Source: Akebia trifoliata (Eukaryota; Streptophyta; Magnoliopsida; Ranunculales; Lardizabalaceae). Taken from it: DNA of 64,000 bases. Shown one piece after another: positions 11,146 to 23,865 of the stretch. The notes under the pieces are model-generated. The model did not search any database. It had not been told where the DNA came from and saw nothing but the letters and a program-made list of their open reading frames with translations. The stretch covers positions 14,215,040 to 14,279,039 of the forward strand of contig CM030705.1 of NCBI GenBank assembly GCA_017979445.1, written 5' to 3'. A program made the translations under genes and the position numbers. The first letter of the stretch is position 1. Every line of letters starts with the position of its first letter.

Positions 11146-11634
11146 AACCCCAAGGGGTTGGCCAATTGGCAAGTCGAGCCTTGATAAACTCCTCAGCAAG
11201 AGTAAGCCAAGTTTTCGAACCCCACGAAGCAATGAATTCCTTGGGGCCACCCTTCAGGGTCTCGTTGACCCTCAACATAACTAGTTGCACCTAGGGCTTT
11301 TCGAGAGGGCAGTGCTTTGGTGCTTTTGACTGTGGGACATGGTTTTTAAATTCGATATCGCGTCTCGTCTCGTTCAACTCTGATATCGAGTTGTCTCGGA
11401 CGAGTTTTCCGATACATTTGAGACGTCTCGTGAGATAACTTGAAAAATTGTGCGTGAGACGTAAAATTCGATCAAAAAAATGACTTTGTTAGTTGGTATC
11501 GTTCAGTTCTGATATCGAGTTAACTCGGATGATACGTCTCGATCTCGGACGAGCTTAAAAACCATGTTGTGGGATTAATCTCACCCGAAGGGTGGGGATA
11601 CCCATGATAAGTCCCCTAAAAAAAAAAAAAAAAA
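11146..11634 (+). mobile_element. tRNA-derived SINE, interrupted by a MITE
   Basis: Box-A-like GGCCAATTGGCAAGTCG lies near 11159-11175 and box-B-like TTTTCGAACCCC near 11211-11222, at the spacing expected of a tRNA-derived SINE. The body continues to a 3' end followed by an A run at about 11618-11634. The sequence GTGGGA is split by the TIR element at 11339-11566 and the SINE resumes directly after it with GGGATTAATCTCACCC. No clear SINE target duplication was found. Confidence 0.65.
11339..11566. mobile_element. TIR MITE nested inside the SINE
   Basis: The left end CATGGTTTTTAAATTCG and right end CGAGCTTAAAAACCATG are inverted. Internal blocks such as CGTCTCGTCTCG, TCGGACGAGTTTTCCGATAC and GAGACGTC relate it to the element at 3364-3572. 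TGTGGGA occurs directly outside both ends and belongs to the interrupted SINE, so it is the target duplication (7 bp visible; the outer base looks mutated). Confidence 0.7.
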
Positions 11635-11639
11635 CCTTT

Positions 11640-14600
11640 CTCAAGACGTCAATGGGTACATAATTATGTCTACCATTATGGATCTTATTATTTTTAGGTC
11701 TGCTTCTGGGTAGTATTAAGAACCCGATATGACCATAATTTTCCGAGAGTTTTTTTTCTCAAAACCTTGATTTGGTTGAATAATTCACCGTTGATCTTAA
11801 CTTTTAATTTTGATGAATTAAAAAATTAAATAGTTGGGCTTATGAATAATTGTATATTTTATCGGATTTCTCATTCAAAAACAATAAAAATTATCTATCT
11901 TAATGGGTATGGAGTATTTGTAGGGCCGGGTCTGATTCCAGATTCCAAGGATCTGATACTGGAACCCAAATCGATAAGAATAGGAATCGAGAATTTATTT
12001 AGGTTCAGATTTTTGGGTATACGTGAGTAGTTCGTTCTAGAGTTGGTAAACCATGTAACATAGCATCTGTCCAATTTCAAAAAGTTTAGATCTTCAATTG
12101 GATACCTATTCGTTTGGCGTGGTTGATCTTGATTCATTTGAGTGCAGCTTTTAAGTTCGAATTGGACGTCTAAGGATTCGTTAAAAAATACTGTAAATAT
12201 ATAAGATAAAATAAGACATTAAATAAGAATAAGTCAAGTACAATATGGCTTAATTTCCATAAAATTGGATCAAAAGTTAGTGAATATATATGAACTGTAT
12301 AAATAAGCTACGGAAATGGGGAGCCAAATTTGAATTTAAACCCTTCTTTTGGCATGGGAAGACAACTAAGTCCATAGGATATAATATAATAAGAGTCGTG
12401 GCGATTGAGAATTTGGTGTCTCATTTCTATAGCAACATACAGTATCTATGTGTCATATTAGTGGAGATTAAAACACATTGGACTGTGTGCCATAAACAGT
12501 GTCTATAGCAACATACACTGATAAACACAGATAAGTGGATATCAAATCTCATTTTTGAGGCAATGACTATGCTCAAGGGGCCAACATAGAATCATTCTTT
12601 TTAAAAAATATAATAAAATTCATCCAAAATTGGGGTTTCCAACTCCCTCCCCCCCTTTTTTTAAAGTTAGAAATCAAATGTTAGTAATTAGTAGGTGAAA
12701 ACGGCTTTTGAACCCAAGGTATCAATCCTCAACAGACTTTGAAATGCCAGCTAAGGTGGCGTTTGCTAACGCTTGGAATTGTGCTTTTAGCTAATTTTCT
12801 TGTTTAAATTCTAAAAGAATCAATTTTATACTCTAAACAATGTAACAATGGATTAGGGAATCCAAGCAAAACTCTCTCTATTGTGGATGTAATATTGGTG
12901 TAGCCAATTTGTTTACCTTACTATCTTTTAGAATTTGGTTTTGAAGTAAGATTTAATATGTGGGATGTATGGATGTGGATGATATTTGTATTTTAGATAA
13001 AACGGGTAGAAATTTTCATGATCTCTATAGCTAGAGGAGATGTAGTCGAAATTTTGATTGCATTTACTTATAATGTATTAATACTTAGATTATTTTTTAA
13101 TATTTTATTTATTTAATTTTAATTCAATATTATTTATTTGCTTGATATTGTAAAAATAAACAGTTGGTTATTTAATTACATATTATCAAACAAATAGACA
13201 ACACTTTCACAAATAACACAACAATTTTCAACTACACTTTATTAAATACAATTTTGACCCCACCGTATTTCTCAACAGTTAACAGCTACAACTGTCAATG
13301 GCCACATATTGGCCCGATCCGATCCCACCATGGACCGGGTTTGGGTGTTGTAATTTAGCCCATTTAGTTGTTGGACCCAGCTAAGTCCACTTCATTATAA
13401 GGCCGGGTTTGTGCATTGATGTAGGCCAATTGGGTGGCCCGACCTGTTATACTATATTAAAATGTAATTATATAATCATTTTTTTTTTATGAATTAATAA
13501 TAAGACCCATAAAATTTTATTGAATAGAATGCAATTAATTTTTTCAAATTTACTAATAAAATACTATTTTAATCAGTTTATTGTTATTTGGTAGGCTTTT
13601 GATACAATAAAAAGGAATTTAAAATGGATTTGGCCAGATATTTAAAATGGATAGGGTAGGGTTTGGGTCCAGTGGTGCTGATACCATGGAGCTAGATTCA
13701 ATTCCTATCATCACTGAGTTAGTGATCTCTTTAAAAACAAGTTTACCAACAGATTTTAAAATAAAATATAAAAAAACAAATCCGACTTTTAACCAACTTA
13801 AGAACCTGACACATTCAGCTTTAAGTTGTCATTGTTTAGTGGAGTAAAAGGTAGAAAGAACTTACTGTTCAAGTGAAAAGATAAAAATGCTCATAGGAAA
13901 TTATGAACCAAAATACTATTTTCCTTAATCCCATGGAGAATGAAAACTTGCTCAGACAATGGAGGTACTTGACCAAGGAGGCCCTATTTTCAATGTTAAC
14001 AATAGAGGGGTAAGGGGGAGGAAGAAATTTCAGTGCCAAAAATATGGATTTTGAAGAACTCATATTTTAGTATGTTGGAATATATGTTCTTTCCAATTTT
14101 ATAAGGGAAAATAAAATACCAATAATGAAGAAAATTGCATTTGAAAAGGAAAAATTTGCTCTGGAAAAATGATGACAATCCCAACTTCGGTTTCAAGTTG
14201 TAGATGGGGCACCCAAATTTTCAGTTTTACAGCCTTAGTTCCATTTTCTGGAGAGAAAAATGACTTTCGAATCCTTTGTTTACCATTTTTGTAATTTATT
14301 TTAAATATTTTAGCCTTTTTTTTTTTTTTTTTTGTTATCAAACACAGAACATGTATATGTTAAAAAAAATAATAAAAAAAATCATATAGCATATGCATGT
14401 AAACAGGCAACTCACTACTAAAGAAGATTCAAACATGATAAAATGTTGACTTCTGTGAAATGTAAAACTACTTTTCTGAATGTTTGTGACATGTTTTGAA
14501 ATTTTTTTAACCTTAATCTAACCATGAACTTAAGTGAGTTGAATTGTCATTTGCGCCAACATGGCCAATATAGGATCAATGTTACACAGATGGCCAATAC

Positions 14601-14994
14601 AGAGAGTAACACTTCATATAAATTATTCTTTAAATAGGGACAAAATGCCACACTTGCACACTGAGATGTTATGACACAACAAATCATTTCCAAATTAAAG
14701 AGTTTTATAAATAACCATCACAATCCTCTCTGTCTTGTCCCAATCATTGGAGTTGAATCCTATTTTGGGTTTGGATTCATGTTAATAAAGGTTCAAACAG
14801 AATATTTGGCTTTGGATGAAGTAGAATGGGAGGAACATGAATCTTTTAGCCAACCCCAAATCTTTGGGATAAGGCTTTAATGTTGTTGTATCCATGTTAA
14901 GGTTTGACATTATTTTAAGTAGGGTGTTCTTTCTAAAACTTGCAAAGTTACTAAAGTTTTACCTATTCCACATTTGTCCTTAGCAGAGATGAGG
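11640..14994. other. AT-rich spacer with scattered repeat remnants
   Basis: No gene is supported. The segment at about 12028-12072 resembles the right end of the hAT-type MITE at 6152-6546, including GTAACATAG. GC-richer blocks near 13270-13450 look like further short dispersed elements. Poly-A and poly-T runs (for example 14314-14333) are frequent. The open frames here are short and carry no recognisable motif. Confidence 0.4.
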
Positions 14995-17900
14995 CTAATC
15001 ATCGAGGAGAATTGGGTGATCTCTCCAAAATCTTTCCCCGATGATATCACAGTGATCTATGATCACCTTTGTCCGCAATCTTTTAACAGGATCTCCACCC
15101 TCGGTGTGTTTCACCACCTCTTCCACCTGAAAATTAAAATGAAGATATAGTAAAGTCAAAGAAGATACATTCATGACACATGATAATTGAATAATGCTGG
15201 AGTGACCTCAATTCACACTTTGCTGACATGGAGATGTGTACAGAGCCATAGATACTTTTCATCGAGATACGAGTGAAAAGCATCTATGGTTCTATGCACA
15301 CCTCCACATCAGCAAAGTGTTAATTGAGGTCAGTCTGGAAGTCACTCCAGAACAAGTCATAATAATATTTTTAAAGGATGAAACAAATGACAAGATATTT
15401 AATTACCGGTATTTTCATTATTATCCTTATTAATTAAATTAATTTAATGGGGCCCTATACTATTTGAAGTATATCGAGTCCACAAATCCTCATTTTTTTG
15501 GGTCCGTCGAATCCCACAAAAGGTGCCCATCTCAGACTCTACAACCCATACCTGAATTAATCCAACATAATATTGAACCAAGATATAAATTCCATGGGAT
15601 TATCATAACTCACACCTAATCACAACTTTTTGGACAAGTGAAAAATATGGCAAACATGTCCTGACTGAAAAAAAGTAGATCTTGGGTGGATTGATCATGT
15701 TTTTTTCTAAAGTTTGTACCGTCTTGGACTGTCTCAGCCAAAGTCGAAGTAAAACCTTGATTCCAAAACATTAAATGTTTCAATATTGTCATGGTTTTAA
15801 TCCTGGCTTTGAGACGAGAATTCAAACATTGGTTATAATCATCCAACTGAATAGACTTTTAGCTAACTTGATATCTGAAGTGGAACTGACGAAACTGTCA
15901 GTTCTACACTACTCTCCCTATACCACTTCCACTACTTTTACTTCAATTCAATGAGAGCTTCAGGATTCCTCATTGTTGAAACAGGAAACTGGACAGGTGA
16001 ACTAAGATCAGAATAAAAGTGAGATATTACCGGAAATTCTGCTAATAAAATAGTTCATGTCAAGCATAAACCCGCAGCAAAAGGTATGACCCAAAAAAGG
16101 CTTCTAAATAGTGGGTCAGTGCAAGCTTTGGCAAGCGATAGTGGGACCTATTGCATGTAATAGACGAAGACGAAAAATAATTGGTTTACTGGCCATTTAC
16201 AGATCTAAATAACAGTAATCATCCAAGGAAATGTGTATTGTAGACCATGAATATGATTTAATGGAATGACTTTGATCTTACACATTTGATTTAATCACAG
16301 ATTAATATTAAAGTATTTAGTTTAGAAGAGACCTTCTCTGCTGGTCCTAATCATGGTTTAAAGTTTTGTATTATCTTGGAATATCTCGACGGAGACTAGA
16401 ACAGAACATTCAATGTTTTGGGATTGTTTCAGAATGTCTTGGTTGGATACTCTCAGTTTTTGTCCTGACAAATATGTTGTCTTGAGAAAATATGTAAACA
16501 TTATATATGCCTGTCTTACATGTTAGTCCATACGACAGAGTCCGACATGTTTTTTTTGTTTGTTTTTTTTTGTTGTTGTTTGGCATTGTGGTGAGCCAAA
16601 CATTCACGAAATAAGTGGACTCACATAATGCCACAGATCACTATGTGGGATAAAATAAAATAAAAAGCAAGATACAATTGACCAATGTCAAAGATTTCTT
16701 CTTTCATTTAATAAGATAGAAAATAACCTTGTCCCTGAAAACACAGGATCCTTTACGGAACATGGCCGGTAGCGTGTTGTAGTTGATACCGAACTGTTGG
16801 AAAAGCAATTCATTTTTCTCCTGCGATTGAGTACCCTGCAAAATTATAACATTATGTGTGAATATTTGTACTATTAACTATTAAGCTATTGAACAGGATG
16901 AACAATGTTGAAGAAAATAAAGTAGGCAGTAACGAGCAAAACAACAGTGAATATTTTAGCCTATCCCCAAGTATCTAAAGTAAAGATGAGAAAATTTAAG
17001 AGAGCTACTATTGCCACACCAACTTTTACTAATGCCACACCAATTTCTATGTAAATCACCAAAAATTAGAACACAATTGGTGTGGCAATAGCAACTCTCA
17101 AATTTAAATCCTCTGAAATTTGGAACTTCAACAAAACAATAGATTTTGATCTGCACTTGAGCCAAGCATTTGAAAAAAAAAAAAAAAATTTGCCATGAAC
17201 TTAGAAAATGTTCGAGTATAGTGCACAGCAAGGGAGCCTGGCGACAATTTCAACTGACACATTTACAAAATCTTCACATCAACAATCAATCAATCAAAAA
17301 GGATAGGCCTGCTAACCTACTAATGATGCTGATAGTTTACCAATAAATTAATAATAATAAAAGAATATGTAGAGGAAAAAAAAAAAAGATAAAGCACTTA
17401 TAAAGAACAGCAGACCAAAAAATAACAAGTAATGCAATGAAGCAGGATTTCAGCACAGAAAACAGACACATCACATGAAAGAGAACATTTTCTTCACTCG
17501 TAAACAACATTTTACGACCTTCAAAGTATCTTGAGCCTCACTTTTGGTCTTTCCAGACTTAACCAGCATCCAGAAACAAGTGTTGTATTGATTGTTGATG
17601 TGACCTGTAGAATAGAAAAGAGGAATGAAGAATGGAAAGTTAGCCTATTGAAATTGCAAACATGTGTCTTGGATGAAGTTCAATTTTATATGCTATATAG
17701 AATGAAGTCGAAAAGATAGGTTCAGCGTCGCTAAGTGAACCCGCTACTCACAATCTACTTGCCTCCATGCAAGATAATCTCGAAGAATCTTAGTTGAAGG
17801 ATAGCATATGGCCCGTCCATCAAAAGAAGGTATAGACCTCAAGTCTTTTTGCGGAAAGAATTCTTTCCATTTCATGACATAGACAGATGAGAAGAATGAT

Positions 17901-20735
17901 ACAGTGATTGACACTATTTTGCTGCAAAGGAAATTTGGGAACAAGTTGGCGATGTACCGAGTAGATCAGATTGACAAACTGCAAGAGAATATTAATGAAA
18001 TGCATCATATGATTGGAGGACTAGAAAAAATCTGTATCACTAGCTTCTACCATGATACACACATACACAGCAATTAGGAACCACCATTTGAAAAATTCCC
18101 ATCCTGGAGATCTTCTAGGTCAAAATGCCTGGTTCATCGGCTCACTTGGTTCGAATTCAGGTTCATGGTTTGCCACTTTAGAATGAACCCAGTTCGTAGG
18201 GGTAGGTAGATGGTTCGTTTTTTGGTTCACTTGTGCATATATATAATTCAAGTATACAAGTAATAAGTACAATTATAATGTTAAAATTTTCTAAATTAAA
18301 TAGAAATAAATTAATATAATAATCCAAATTTTAAATATAACAATAAAAAATATAATAAACTGGTTTGGTTCATTAAACCAATTAAAAAATTATTTCGTTC
18401 ACCAAACCAAAAGTTTTGGTTCGCCGAACCCAATCAAAATTCGGTGGGTTTGTGGTTTGCTTGATTTTACGAACCACTACAAACCATAACACGAACGGGT
18501 TCGCTTTGTAGCTGTTCATAGTTCGGACTAGTAGCAACGAATTGGGTAACATAGGACCAAACAACTGGCCCTGTTAGATCATCACATACACGTATACTGT
18601 TGGCCATTTAAAAAAATACTTTCTCTAGATAACTGTAATAGATCACATTGTCAGGATCATGTTTGGCCCAATAATACTCCTATTTGGGCACCAATGTAAT
18701 GGTGGCACCTAACCTCCATATACGTGCACCTTGTGTACAGAGCAGGCAGAGAGGATGGCTCTGTCCTTTTCTTCCATCCTCGCTTGAGTATTCCTCAAAA
18801 AATCAACAAAATGGAAAGATGGAAATTATAGGAAATAAAAAGGTAAAAGATTGGGAGAAAACCTGGCACGCCTTTGATAAAACTTAGATGTCTTGTTGAA
18901 AACGAAGCTGGAATTATTATGTAGAACAATATAAGAAACTTCAAATGTCGGAAAAAAAAATTAATTATTTGTGATTGCGGAAATAAAATCATGTGAGTAG
19001 AGCTATATGCCCATGAATTATGAAAAACTTCAGTACCTGTACTCATCACTGACCCCGTATGAGAAGAATATATCTGGAAACTCTTCTAACATGGCTTTTG
19101 CACAGGAGTTCATGAGATTCGAAGCTTGCTCATCATTGGCTTTTCAAATTCATGCTCATCAGAAAATCTACCAAAAGCCATATAAACGAGATCTTGAGTA
19201 TTGGGTGCCACATCTTTGCATGATAACTAAATAAAAATTCCCAACATCTCCCAGATTTAATATTTTATATGACTGGGGAAAGTTAATAGTAGATTTGTAT
19301 AGAATTAGAATATTATTTTCTATATCTTCATTCATTACTTCATCCGTACACTTTTAGGAAATCAGCTGGTTCAATGAATATTATAAGGAAACTAGAGGCA
19401 TGCAACCATAGGGATTAGTCCATATCCCAAAAGGGATGTGGGATACCCTATGTTATCCAATGCAAACATACATGCATACATATTATGAAGAATTTTCAGA
19501 ATTCCTCATTAAAGAAGTATATCTCCACTTGAAATTCAGTCATAGTAATGGATCATTTTTGGTCAGGAGAAAAACTGAGAAAATTCGAAAAATTCAAACT
19601 TTCAAGGTCAATGTTTTATTACGGTCTCGGTAGAAACTGGAATTTTCTGCCTAAACATTCCAAAATGGAATGAAGTTTTGAAATACGATACCGACTGCAC
19701 ATGAACATTAAGATGAAGATGTCTGCACTTATCAACCTAAAAGTTTTGTGCAACACCTAGTAAAATCCCAAAGATCATAAGAGATCCCATGGGATGATTC
19801 CAAAAATTTATCAATTAAAAAGAAAGCTGCTATTAGCACCCCAACTTTGACTTATTACACCACAATTTCTTAAATTATTTATCATACCCCAATTAAAGAT
19901 TAAAACACAATCTTCAAACATTACAAAGGTTTGGCTCAAATTATAATCTCAACATTATAATACTTGTCCAGACAATTTCAGTAGTTGTTGAGAGTTATGA
20001 TTAGGCTCATATAGAATCCTAAACCCAAAAAATAGAAATCTAGCCGCCGGGGGGGGTGGGGGGGGGGGGGGGGGTTACTATTCGAGCTTGTATTGGCACC
20101 CCAACTTTTACTTATTCTCAACCATTCACTTATTTTATTTATTTTTAAATGGGGTCCAATAAGTAAAAGCAATAGCAGTTCTCATTAAAAAAAAAAGGAT
20201 GATACTAACTATTTGAACTATAAGCGAATGAAACTATGTTACGTTTATGATATGTCCCTAACCAAGGTAATTATGACGGTCCTCAATCACTATATCTGGA
20301 CAAGAAGCTGGCAATCCAATGATCAGATGATATCAACCATTCAAATTTATTATATTGATGAAAACAACTCTGATAGAAGTCAGAAATGAAAAAGTCAATA
20401 AATTTAACGTTTAAAAGGACCAATCAGAATGATTTTTAAAGAAGTAAATCCCTTGTAAGGCCCATTCACTTGTGGAACCAAATTCACCCATTTTTGATAG
20501 TCAATCAAAATACACTTAGATGAGATATTGTATTTGTGTTGTAGTACTCAGATTCAAGAAACTGCTGATCATGTAAATACAATTTAATTTAGTAATTATA
20601 GAATCAAATGAGTAGAAGAAACAAAGTTTACTCGTGAAAATGGCGACCATCAATTCTAACAACGATCCATGTTGATGGCATCAACTTGTGTTCAACTTCA
20701 AAGGACTTTACGTACTCATACTTGCTGTTTGCCAT
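14995..20735 (-). CDS. THG1: tRNA-His guanylyltransferase, single domain, 7 exons, one apparent frameshift
   Basis: Exons on the minus strand, in coding order: 20735-20632, 19167-19037, 18907-18863, 17921-17752, 17604-17519, 16835-16728, 15126-14995 (stop TAG). All junctions are GT-AG and agree in phase. THG1 adds the G-1 nucleotide to tRNA-His. Read in the family frame the protein is 258 residues. VRIDGRHFH (Asp29) and YGVSDEYS (Asp76, Glu77) are the metal-binding motifs, KWKEFFPQ is at 111-118, and YLAWRQVDCH (His152) follows at 143-152. Known plant THG1 proteins, as I recall them, carry two tandem domains; this one has a single domain ending at DHPILLDD. Two oddities: exon 2 lacks one A in the codons for KPND (plus-strand 19136-19137), and residue 35, normally Arg in FHRF, reads Glu. 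The gene may be a recent pseudogene or the deletion a sequence error. Confidence 0.88.
15197..15350. mobile_element. Foldback MITE in THG1 intron 6
   Basis: The left arm starts CTGGAGTGACCTCAATT; the right arm ends GTCACTCCAG after AATTGAGGTCA. The arms pair almost throughout, including CTTTGCTGACATGGAG against CTCCACATCAGCAAAG, with a short loop near GAGATACGAG. Relatives occur at about 27961-28086 and 44785-44964. It is transcribed with THG1, so it would form a hairpin in the intron RNA. Confidence 0.75.
18119..18555. mobile_element. Reverse copy of the hAT-type MITE in THG1 intron 3
   Basis: It matches 6152-6546 in reverse orientation over most of its length: ATGAACCCAGTTCGTAGGGG and CCGAACCCAATCAAAATTCG are shared after reversal. 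The right end GGGTAACATAG is preserved but the left inverted end has decayed, and no target duplication remains. It therefore looks older than the first copy. Confidence 0.7.
20049..20074 (+). repeat. Poly-G tract in THG1 intron 1
   Basis: Eight G, one T, then seventeen G on the plus strand (poly-C in THG1 RNA). It could form a G-quadruplex in DNA. Such tracts are also prone to base-calling error, so the exact length is uncertain. Confidence 0.8.
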
Positions 20736-22043
20736 TGAGAATCCAACTGACCCAGATTTCCTACAAAATCTGTGTCACTCTGAAATCCACAAAAAATCTG
20801 TTATATTGCAAAAATAAATAAATAAATAAATAAGCGTTATAGATAGAAGTTGTTCAACAAATAAGAGATTCACACAGAAAATTTGACAAACATTAGGTGA
20901 GCAATCTCTCAAAAGAAGAAGTAATGTGTTTCATAAAAAGCTTAATAAACTCGGTTTCTTGTCTCTCAACAAGACAACCTTCTACTGATGTTTCTACCAC
21001 TAATGCTTTCAAAAGTACTAGATTCATTCAAAACCCTAGTTTCCTAGAATCTAGATAAGTAATTTTGAAGAACAATCTTGAAACCCATCTCCGTAGATTT
21101 GTGAGTTTAGCTGTCTTACAGTTGTTTTGCCATTACTGATTCAAAAGCAGTGCCTTTCAGGAAATCAGTAGCAAACCCTTTAAAGAAGATTTGAACACAC
21201 AGAACACACACACACACACACAGCTAAAATTGATTGAAAAGCACCAACCATTGTCAGGGATGCGAAGATGTTTGGGAAATCTTATGAGGTTAATGCATTA
21301 ACCTCATAAAACAGAGTCCTTTATTTTAGTATTCATATATGCAGATTTGAGACGAAGAAAAAAAAATTTAGAGTATTTATTTCACTATTTTTGTCAGAGT
21401 CGTGATTATTTGACTTAAGGCGTGGCATCCTTAATTGAATTACGTCACGTGACAGTTTTGGAATTTGTAGATCGGCTCTCTTCGAAATACAAACGGCATC
21501 CTTTCTGGGAATCGCTGTTTTGTATCTTAGAAGAGCATATTTACGATTTTCGAACCTATCACGTCAAGTAAATCATTAAATTTGCCACGTGCCAAAATCA
21601 TAATTATCAGTAGTATTTACATAAATGTCATATTTGACTATCATTGTTTTTTATAAAATATATTTTAAATATAATTTTTATCTCCACTTATTTTCAATAA
21701 TTATTATCTAATATTTTTAAAAAAATTATTAAATATTTATAAAATCTTAAATTCAATCGATAGAAATCTAAATAAATAAAAATTATTTTTTTAATGTCCA
21801 ATACTTTATAAGGCTGTTTGTATTGTCCAACATTTTTTTTTCTAATAATATATCTCGTTTTATTGTGTAAAAGATTAATATGTCCTTATCTTTTTCATTA
21901 AAAGACAAAACGATGAGGGGTATTATTGGAAAAAAAGTGTTGGACAATACTAACATCCCTATGAGGTCTTAGACATTTTTCTTTTTGTCAATTAAACAGG
22001 GGTTAGGAAATCCCACACCAATTCCTTCATTATACATCACCAA
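20736..22043 (-). promoter_or_regulatory. THG1 upstream region with two G-boxes and a 28-bp palindrome
   Basis: The presumed THG1 5' untranslated region and promoter lie here. G-box cores (CACGTG) occur at 21446-21451, inside the palindrome GTCACGTGAC (21444-21453), which also overlaps ACGTCA, and at 21586-21591. A perfect 28-bp palindrome covers 21282-21309 (half site TTATGAGGTTAATG). A TAAA microsatellite lies near 20812-20833 and an AC run near 21204-21222. I could not place the transcription start, so ownership of the motifs by THG1 is inferred from position. Confidence 0.45.
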
Positions 22044-22105
22044 ATTGCACACAAGAAGGTAACTATCAGAGCCATCGTTTAATGGCTGTCTGTTAGCAAG
22101 GATCA

Positions 22106-23364
22106 ATGGATGGAGAACGATCACCTAGAGGAGTTCATTTCTCTAGGGTAGCTTGGGCAAGTGATGTCGCTGATCTAGAACTAGTCAAAGGAGAAACTAT
22201 AGAAGTTAGTGAGGATGGGGTTTCCTGGACTGATTTTGTTGGAGTCAAGGCTACATTGAAAGGACCAAGACATGGCCCTACCACTAACTCAGTGTCCAAT
22301 GAAGCTGGATCTAGGAAAGCTAAGGAATGCAACAAAGATACTCAACCGTTGGAGCACATAGGCTTTCGGACAAATCTAGGTTGGGAAGCTCTAAACTCAA
22401 CGACAAAAGGGGAGGTAACCAAGGGTATTAATAACTTCAATATAAGCAGAGGGTCGGTCACAATAGAGAGAACCAATGGGACATGGACTAACAAAGGTGG
22501 AGAGACTCTCAAACCTTGGGCAAAATTGTTTGGCTCAACAGCTTCGACAAAGAACTTAACTAAGATACCTTTCTTCGAGTCCACCAGAGATGGCAAAGAT
22601 GTGTTAATCAATTGCCCTGCAGATGTTTTGGATTTCTAAATGGGACAACTGCTTGGTACGACATTTTTTCAATGCTAAATTGCCTTTCTTATTAGTGAAA
22701 AATAAAGTGACCTCCTTGTGGAAAGTAAAAGGCTCCCTAGAGATTTTCTTAGATGATAACAAACTCTTCTTTTTTAGATTTGGAGAAGAAGATGACATCC
22801 ATGATGTTTTTTAGAGAGGCCCCTGGTTTGTTGGAGGGAAACATATGGTACTCAAGCGTTGGGATCCTCTAGTGGAATCAGAAAAGAGAGAAGCAACCTC
22901 CATCCCCATGTGGATCAAGCTCTTCAACCTTCCTAAACACTTGTGGACCCCTAGAGGTCTTGGCTATGTTGTTAATAGTGCTGGGAGGCCATTGTACATG
23001 GACAATGCCACTGAGGATGGCAGTAGGCTCTCATTTGCCAGAATTTGTGTGGAGATCAGGCCTGACTCAGACCTCCCCAGAATCCTCAAAGTAAGAATCA
23101 ACAAGGATATTCGTGTTGATGTGAGGGTAGAGTATGACTAGTATCCCCCAAGGTGCAGCTCTTACATTATCTTTGCCCACTCAAACTCCAACTGCCCCAG
23201 TGCTAGGAATTCGAAGCCTGTTGAGTAAAAGAAGAAACCCCCAAGAGAGTGCACAACCGAGAAGAACAAACAAGAGGAGGCCACCATTGTTAAACCAAGT
23301 GCAAGTGATTGGCAGCAAGTCAATTATCAGAAAAGAAGACCCAATGCAACTGTTGGAATCATGA
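22106..23364 (+). pseudogene. LINE ORF1 remnant (DUF4283 RNA-binding protein)
   Basis: The first frame reads from MDGERSPRGVHFSR to 22639, where a stop and a frame change occur. The DUF4283 core follows in another frame: WKVKGSLEIFLDD, a stop at about 22812-22814, then RGPWFVGGKHMVLKRWDP and SIPMWIKLFNLPKHLW, up to SFARICVEIRPDSDLPR near 23085. This order is typical of ORF1 of plant L1 elements, which binds the element RNA. The zinc knuckle usually found after this domain is not readable. Confidence 0.75.
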
Positions 23365-23865
23365 TCAAAGAAACCCCATAACCCATTGAGAATAACAACA
23401 CATCAGTAGAACCCATAGAAGCTAATGAAGACTCTGAGAAAGGGGCTATGGAATGGAACAACTATGTGGAAAAGGGGGAGTTCTTCGTGCCCCCAACACC
23501 TAAAACCAATGTTGAGGTTTCTAAAATTATCCCAACACCCCATACTCAATGTCCCTCAGGGAGTTTTACAAGAGGAAGAGGGAGCTCTAGACCCCCTAAG
23601 AAGAGGAAGAAAAAGAACAAGAATACCTTTCCTACTAACAGGTTCCAAGGCCTTTAGTGAAGCCAACCCAGGTATGAAAACAGAGAGCATTCAGCCAATC
23701 TTAAAGACTAAAGGCAGCAACGGGAAAGCCTACCCAAAGATTAACAAGGAGAAGGTGTATGATAGAAGAGAGGGAAACATTGACAGAAGGACTTATTCAG
23801 AGCCAAGTGCAGACACTGCTATAAAAGGGAGGGGGAAAACCCACCCGGTTCCCAATGCATTTTGC

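Noticed and set aside
22044..22051. ATTGCACA as a definite LINE target duplication
   Set aside because: Only eight bases match and the flanks diverge, so I treat it as plausible but not proven.
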